NCBI GenBank assembly: GCA_003694905.1
Contig: RFJM01000324.1
Coordinates: forward strand, 1 to 10,829
DNA: 10,829 nucleotides
Source: Caldilineae bacterium
Lineage (GTDB): Bacteria; Chloroflexota; Anaerolineae; J102
Direction of reading: 5' to 3'
In this document: one piece after another, positions 6,868-10,829 of the stretch
How positions within the stretch are numbered: the stretch's first letter is position 1
How the letters are laid out: every line of letters starts with the position of its first letter
Translations under genes and position numbers: made by a program
The notes under the pieces: generated by a model
Seen by the model: the letters and a program-made list of their open reading frames with translations, nothing else
What the model was told of the DNA's origin: nothing
Database searches by the model: none

Positions 6868-7549
6868 AGTGCGATACGACGAAGTGCCCGCCTTGCACGA
6901 TGTCAGCATCGATGTGCGCGAAGGCGAAATCGTGGCGGTCATCGGCTCCAACGGCGCGGGCAAAACCACCTTGCTCCGCGCCATCTCGGGCATGCGGCCT
7001 CCTGCTCGCGGCGAGATCTTCCTGGACGACACCCCCCTGCACACCCTCAAGACCCACCAGATCTCGGCCCTGGGCGTGGCCCACGTGCCCGAAGGCAGGG
7101 GCATCTTCGCCCGCCAGTCCGTTCTGCGCAACCTCTATCTGGGCGCTTTCCTGCGCAGCGACCGAGAACGCGAGGAGACCCTGGAGCGGGTGTTCGATCT
7201 CTTCCCGCGGCTGGCCGAGCGCCGCAACCAGAGTGCCGGCACCCTCAGCGGCGGCGAACAGCAGATGTTGGCCATCGCCCGCGGATTGATGGCCCGCCCC
7301 CGCATCCTCATGCTCGACGAACCTTCCCTCGGCCTCATGCCCAAGCTGGTGGATCTCATCTTCGAGCTCGTCCAGCGCATCAACCAGGAGGACGGCATCA
7401 CCATCCTCCTGGTCGAGCAGAACGTGCGCGAGTCGTTGGAGATAGCCCACCGGGCCTATGTGCTGGAAACGGGCCGGGTTGTCCTCTCGGGCAGCGGCGA
7501 AGATCTCCTCCACAACGAGCAGGTGCAAAGAGCCTATCTCGGGATGTGA
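6845..7549 (+). CDS. livF: ABC transporter ATPase (LivF family)
   Basis: A 234-residue cytoplasmic ATPase, partner of the LivG-type subunit. The chosen GTG at 6845 has GGGAGAG at 6831-6837 at 7-nt spacing and gives the family N-terminus (LRVQSIEVRYDEVPALHDVS). The longer frame from 6755 lies within livG. The two genes overlap by 23 bases. Walker A is GSNGAGKT (34-41), VPEGR at 81-85 is the LivF-type Q-loop variant, the signature LSGGE is at 134-138 and Walker B is ILMLDEP (154-160). Gln192 in LVEQN stands in for the switch histidine, as is normal in LivF. Unlike its partner, this subunit has a canonical signature. Confidence 0.93.
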   Translation: MLRVQSIEVRYDEVPALHDVSIDVREGEIVAVIGSNGAGKTTLLRAISGMRPPARGEIFLDDTPLHTLKTHQISALGVAHVPEGRGIFARQSVLRNLYLGAFLRSDREREETLERVFDLFPRLAERRNQSAGTLSGGEQQMLAIARGLMARPRILMLDEPSLGLMPKLVDLIFELVQRINQEDGITILLVEQNVRESLEIAHRAYVLETGRVVLSGSGEDLLHNEQVQRAYLGM

Positions 7550-7552
7550 GCC

Positions 7553-8335
7553 ATGTTCGAGAACGGCAGAGAGGCGCGAGAGGCCATTCGCGAGGGCCGC
7601 TGGACCGGCCCCACCGCCGGGCTGGCACCGGGCTACACCCAGGCCAACCTGGTCATCCTTCCCGAAAAGCTGGCGTTCGACTTTCTGCGCTTCTGTATCC
7701 GCAATCCCAAACCCTGCCCTCTTCTCGACGTTACCTCTCCAGGTTCACCCCACCCGGACAGGAGCTGGGCTGCGGACGCGGACTTGCGCACCGACCTGCC
7801 CCGCTATCGCCTCTACCGGGATGGGCAACTGGTGGCAGAACTTTCCAACTTGCTTGACCTCTGGCGGGAGGATCTGGTAGCGTTCCTGCTCGGGTGTAGC
7901 TTCACCTTCGAGCGGGCCCTGCAATCCGCGGGACTGCCCGTGCGGCACCTCGCCTGCGGTTGCAACGTACCCATGTACCGTACCAATCGGCTCACGCGAG
8001 CCGCCGGTCCTTTTCACGGCCCCCTTGTGGTCAGCATGAGGCCCATCCCGGCCGCGCAAGTGGCGCAGGCCGTGCAGATCACTGCCCGCTATCCCGCGGT
8101 CCACGGTGCACCGGTTCATATCGGCGAACCCGAGGCGCTGGGCATCGCCGACCTGGGCCGCCCGGATTACGGCGACCCCGTGCCCATCGAGCCGGGCGAA
8201 GTCCCCGTCTTCTGGGCCTGCGGCGTCACACCCCAGGCCGTGGCCCTGGCCGCCCGCATCCCCTACATGATCACCCACGCACCCGGTCACATGTTCATCA
8301 CCGACCGCCTGGATGAACACCTCGCCGCGTTCTAG
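7553..8335 (+). CDS. DUF1445 / D-glutamate cyclase-like (putative hydro-lyase, UPF0317) protein
   Basis: A 260-residue cytoplasmic protein of the DUF1445 family (Pfam D-Glu_cyclase; often annotated 'putative hydro-lyase'). Family blocks are all present in order: GCSFTFE (114-120), NVPMYRTN (138-145), HGPLVVSMRPIP (155-166), HGAPVHIG (184-191), FWACGVTPQ (220-228) and ITHAPGHMF (240-248). Length is normal. The mammalian mitochondrial protein carrying this domain (C14orf159/DGLUCY) converts D-glutamate to 5-oxo-D-proline, and Bacillus ycsI lies beside 5-oxoprolinase genes; the exact reaction of bacterial members is not settled. The ATG at 7553 is only 3 nt after the livF stop, so it is part of the importer transcript. 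Its position just before hyuA suggests work on pyroglutamate or a similar lactam. Confidence 0.9.
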   Translation: MFENGREAREAIREGRWTGPTAGLAPGYTQANLVILPEKLAFDFLRFCIRNPKPCPLLDVTSPGSPHPDRSWAADADLRTDLPRYRLYRDGQLVAELSNLLDLWREDLVAFLLGCSFTFERALQSAGLPVRHLACGCNVPMYRTNRLTRAAGPFHGPLVVSMRPIPAAQVAQAVQITARYPAVHGAPVHIGEPEALGIADLGRPDYGDPVPIEPGEVPVFWACGVTPQAVALAARIPYMITHAPGHMFITDRLDEHLAAF

Positions 8336-8383
8336 CCCATTCTTTTGCCTGTTTATATCACCGTCATCTCTACCACTGTTCCT
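8336..8383 (+). other. Spacer before hyuA lacking a Shine-Dalgarno
   Basis: This 48-bp gap is pyrimidine-rich and holds no purine-rich ribosome binding site before the ATG at 8384. TATATC at 8354-8359 could be a weak -10 giving a short leader of about 17 nt, but no -35 supports it. Translation of hyuA therefore uses an unusual or weak initiation context. Confidence 0.35.
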
Positions 8384-10393
8384 ATGAGAATCGGCATCGA
8401 CATTGGCGGAACCTTCACCGACTTCGTTCTCTTCGACGAGCGCAGCGGGGAGTTCCGTTCCTTCAAGCTCCTATCGACACCGAAAGATCCTTCCGAGGCC
8501 GTGCTGGCCGGCCTGGATGAGCTGGTCCCGGGCGGACGCGAAGGCCGTCGCGGGCTGAGCATTGTCCACGGCTCTACCGTGGCCACCAATGCCCTACTCG
8601 AGCGCAAGGGTGCAGTCACCGCGCTGGTCACCACCGAGGGCTTTCGCGACGTCCTGGCCATCGGCCGTCAGGTCCGCACCGACATCTATGACTTCTTCTC
8701 CGACCGCCCTGAACCGCTCATCCCCGAAGAACGGCGGCTGGAAGTGCGCGAGCGGGTCGATCACAAGGGCAACGTGCTCATTCCTCTGGATACGGCAGCG
8801 CTGCCTGCCCTGGTCACGCAGTTGCGCGAACAGGGCGTGGAGTCGGTGGCGATATGCCTTCTCTTTTCCTTCCTGCATCCCGAACACGAACAGACCATTG
8901 CCGCACAGTTGCGCGCGGCGGGCTTCTTCGTCTCTCCCTCCTGCGAGGTACTGCCCGAGTTCCGCGAGTACGAGCGTACCAGCACCACTGCTATCAATGC
9001 CTACGTCTCGCCCATCATGGACCGCTATCTGGGCCGGCTGGAACGGGAACTACAGGCGGATGATTTCCGCATCATGCAATCCAACGGCGGCAGCATCCAC
9101 GCGCGGCAGGCGCGGGCGCAGGCAGTGCGGTCGATTCTATCGGGCCCGGCGGGTGGTGTGGTGGGGGCGCAATATGTGGCTGCAGCCGCGGGTTTTCAGC
9201 GGGTCATTACCTTCGACATGGGGGGCACCTCCACCGACGTGGCCCTGTGTGATGGGGACATCCGCGTCACCACCGAAGGGGAAGTGGGCGGCCTGCCCAT
9301 CCGCATCCCCCTCATCGACATCCACACGGTAGGCTCGGGCGGTGGGTCCATCGCCTATGTGGATGCCGGGGGTGCCCTGCGCGTGGGACCGCAAAGTGCC
9401 GGGGCCGACCCCGGCCCCGTCTGCTACGGCCGGGGCGGTACCGAGCCCACCGTTACAGACGCCAACCTGGTCCTGGGACGGCTGGCGGCCGACTACTTCC
9501 TGGGTGGCCGCATGAGCCTGGCAGCCGCGCAGGCGGAAGAGGCGCTGGATGCCATGGCCCATGCCCTACACCTCACACCGCCGCCCGGCCTGACACCGGC
9601 CCAGACCGCAGCCCTGGGCGTGGTTCAGGTGGCCAACGCCCACATGGAGCGGGCCTTGCGTGTCATTTCCGTGGAGCGGGGCTATGATCCCGCCGATTTC
9701 ACGCTGGTCTCTTTCGGCGGTGCGGGTGGATTGCACGCCTGCAACCTGGCGCGCGGCCTGGGGATCCCCAGGGTGCTCATCCCACCGGCGGCTTCCACCC
9801 TTTCCGCTTTCGGCATGCTGGTGGCCGATGTGATCAAGGACTACGTGCAAACGGTCATGCTGCCGGGTGACACACCCTTCGCCAAACTGGAGGGGTTGCT
9901 GGAGCCGCTGGCCGAACGCGGGCGCCGTGAGATCATGGCCGAAGGGATCGCGGCAGAGGCGATCAGGCTGCAACGCCTGGTGGACATGCGCTACGTGGGA
10001 CAGTCCTATGAGCTTACGGTGCCGCTCAATGCCGACTATGTGCAGGCGTTTCATGCTGCGCATCATCGGGCCTACGGTCACAGCGACCCCACCGCGGCCG
10101 TCGAGATCGTCAACCTGCGCCTGAAAGCCATCGGTGCGGTCCCGCGGCCCCAGTTGCCCCAGGCCGAGCCGGACGCCCCCGATCCTGCGAGCGCGTTCAT
10201 CGGCAGGCGACCGGTCGTCCTGAACGAAGGTCTGGTGGAAACGCCCTTCTACCTGGGTGAGAAGCTTCGCCCCGGCCATCGCGTTCCCGGCCCCGCCCTT
10301 ATCGTCCAGACCGATACCACCATCTTCCTGGAACGAGGCGACGTCGCCCGCGTGGATGAGAGATATAATCTCGTTGTGGAGGTGGCGTCTTGA
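8384..10393 (+). CDS. hyuA: HyuA-type subunit, ATP-dependent hydantoinase/5-oxoprolinase family
   Basis: A 669-residue cytoplasmic subunit of the hydantoinase A / 5-oxoprolinase family, which uses ATP to open cyclic amides (hydantoins, 5-oxoproline, caprolactam) or, in relatives, to carboxylate ketones. The N-terminal domain opens with IGIDIGGTFTDFVL (3-16), a phosphate-binding loop, and contains HGSTVATNALLER (62-74). The hydantoinase A domain shows SNGGS (233-237), SGPAGGVVGA (253-262), DMGGTSTD (278-285), HTVGSGGGS (314-322), GADPGPVCYGRGGTEPTVTD (340-359) and SFGGAGGLHA (~442-451). The C-terminal domain runs from ~490. The ATG at 8384 gives the conserved N-terminus; upstream in-frame TTG at 8345 is not favoured. 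Substrate cannot be assigned from the sequence; the DUF1445 neighbour favours a pyroglutamate-like lactam. Confidence 0.93.
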   Translation: MRIGIDIGGTFTDFVLFDERSGEFRSFKLLSTPKDPSEAVLAGLDELVPGGREGRRGLSIVHGSTVATNALLERKGAVTALVTTEGFRDVLAIGRQVRTDIYDFFSDRPEPLIPEERRLEVRERVDHKGNVLIPLDTAALPALVTQLREQGVESVAICLLFSFLHPEHEQTIAAQLRAAGFFVSPSCEVLPEFREYERTSTTAINAYVSPIMDRYLGRLERELQADDFRIMQSNGGSIHARQARAQAVRSILSGPAGGVVGAQYVAAAAGFQRVITFDMGGTSTDVALCDGDIRVTTEGEVGGLPIRIPLIDIHTVGSGGGSIAYVDAGGALRVGPQSAGADPGPVCYGRGGTEPTVTDANLVLGRLAADYFLGGRMSLAAAQAEEALDAMAHALHLTPPPGLTPAQTAALGVVQVANAHMERALRVISVERGYDPADFTLVSFGGAGGLHACNLARGLGIPRVLIPPAASTLSAFGMLVADVIKDYVQTVMLPGDTPFAKLEGLLEPLAERGRREIMAEGIAAEAIRLQRLVDMRYVGQSYELTVPLNADYVQAFHAAHHRAYGHSDPTAAVEIVNLRLKAIGAVPRPQLPQAEPDAPDPASAFIGRRPVVLNEGLVETPFYLGEKLRPGHRVPGPALIVQTDTTIFLERGDVARVDERYNLVVEVAS

Positions 10394-10500
10394 TGGACGC
10401 CGGTCGATTGGTCAACGTTGTTCCACAAACACCGAATAGACGGCCCCACACGAAATCGATTTTGGTCGCAGGCATGACCGTCCTGCAGCAGACTTACTAA
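10393..10500 (+). CDS. Possible 35-residue small ORF between hyuA and hyuB
   Basis: An ATG overlaps the hyuA stop codon (TGATG at 10391-10395), the usual arrangement for translationally coupled genes, and GGAGG at 10378-10382 lies 10 nt upstream. The frame runs 35 codons, MDAGRLVNVV... to ...MTVLQQTY, ending TAA at 10498-10500. The product is polar with no signal peptide, membrane segment or recognised motif, and it is in a different frame from hyuB. It may be a genuine small protein, a coupling leader for hyuB, or chance. It ends 13 bases before the hyuB start, so ribosomes finishing it could reinitiate there. Confidence 0.25.
   Translation: MDAGRLVNVVPQTPNRRPHTKSILVAGMTVLQQTY
10453..10462. 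repeat. Perfect palindrome AAATCGATTT between hyuA and hyuB
   Basis: A 10-bp perfect palindrome in an otherwise GC-rich locus, about 50 bp before hyuB. A second, CAACGTTG, lies at 10413-10420. Either could be a protein-binding site, but no promoter is evident alongside them. Confidence 0.2.
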
Positions 10501-10513
10501 GAGTCAACAGCGT

Positions 10514-10829
10514 ATGTCCCCTTCCCACGATCCCATCCGGCTGGAAATCTTCAAACACCTCTTCGCATCGGTAGCCGAGGAAATGGGCATGGTGCTGCGC
10601 CGCACCGGCTATTCGCCCAATATCAAGGAGCGCCGCGATTTCTCCTGCGCCTTGTTCGATGCCGAGGGCCGCATGATCGCCCAGGCCGCCCACATCCCCG
10701 TCCACCTGGGCTCGATGCCCCTCTCGGTGGCCCAGGCCATCCAGGAGATCGCCTTCGCCCCGGGAGACGTGGTGATCCTCAACGATCCCTTCCGGGGGGG
10801 CACCCACCTGCCCGACATCACCCTCATCA
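10514..10829 (+). CDS. hyuB: HyuB-type subunit, N-terminal part (runs off the window)
   Basis: The first 105 residues of a hydantoinase B / 5-oxoprolinase-family subunit, cut by the window edge; full-length members usually exceed 500 residues. Family features are clear: DPIRLEIFKHLFASVAEEMG (6-25) followed by a VLRRTGYSPNIKER block (27-40), DFSCALFDAEGRMIAQAAHI (42-61), PVHLGSMPLSV (62-72) and GDVVILNDPFRGGTHLPDI (84-102). HyuB forms the ring-opening complex with HyuA and carries part of the active site. The ATG at 10514 fits the family start, although only a weak AAGAG lies upstream. The 120-bp separation from hyuA is longer than the close or overlapping junction common for this pair and contains a possible small ORF. 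Confidence 0.92.
   Translation, partial: MSPSHDPIRLEIFKHLFASVAEEMGMVLRRTGYSPNIKERRDFSCALFDAEGRMIAQAAHIPVHLGSMPLSVAQAIQEIAFAPGDVVILNDPFRGGTHLPDITLI

Noticed and set aside
1..10829. CRISPR array, tRNA, rRNA, insertion sequence or transposase
   Set aside because: No regularly spaced repeats, tRNA-like cloverleaf, rRNA core sequence or transposase motifs were seen on either strand.

Overview
The window reads as one accessory metabolic locus from a GC-rich bacterium, most likely a member of the Chloroflexota. That placement is an inference: it rests on high GC, the overall protein flavour, and a lipoprotein whose Ala/Pro/Glu-rich linker follows an LAGC lipobox, a style common in that phylum. No rRNA or tRNA gene is present to test it. 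Every supported gene lies on the + strand.

Layout: (1) Positions 1-810 hold no gene I can support. The first ~225 bases form a dense run of small hairpins that could be a structured RNA. Positions ~601-631 look like a promoter, followed by a leader of ~170 nt. (2) 811-2490 encodes a PucR/CdaR-type regulator. (3) 2491-2783 is an intergenic region with a second extended -10 promoter candidate and nested inverted repeats. (4) 2784-7549 encodes a complete five-component branched-chain-amino-acid-type (HAAT/Liv) ABC importer: lipoprotein binding protein, two permeases and two ATPases. A perfect 11-bp hairpin separates the binding-protein gene from the first permease gene. (5) 7553-8335 encodes a DUF1445 / D-glutamate cyclase-like protein. 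(6) 8384-10393 encodes a HyuA-type subunit of the ATP-dependent hydantoinase / 5-oxoprolinase family, and 10514 to the window end encodes the start of its HyuB partner.

How the genes may work together: the regulator would sense a substrate or intermediate, the ABC system would import a small amino-acid-like or cyclic-amide compound, and HyuA/HyuB would open a lactam or hydantoin-type ring at the expense of ATP. The DUF1445 gene between transporter and ring-opening enzyme points towards pyroglutamate (5-oxoproline) chemistry, because a mammalian DUF1445-containing protein makes 5-oxo-D-proline from D-glutamate. PucR-type regulation also fits hydantoin- or purine-derived ureides such as allantoin. 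The families are clear; the substrate is not determined by the sequence.

The most interesting points are the regulator-importer-DUF1445-HyuAB arrangement, the candidate structured RNA at the left edge, a shared 11-base promoter motif in front of both the regulator and the transporter, and a possible 35-codon ORF wedged between hyuA and hyuB.
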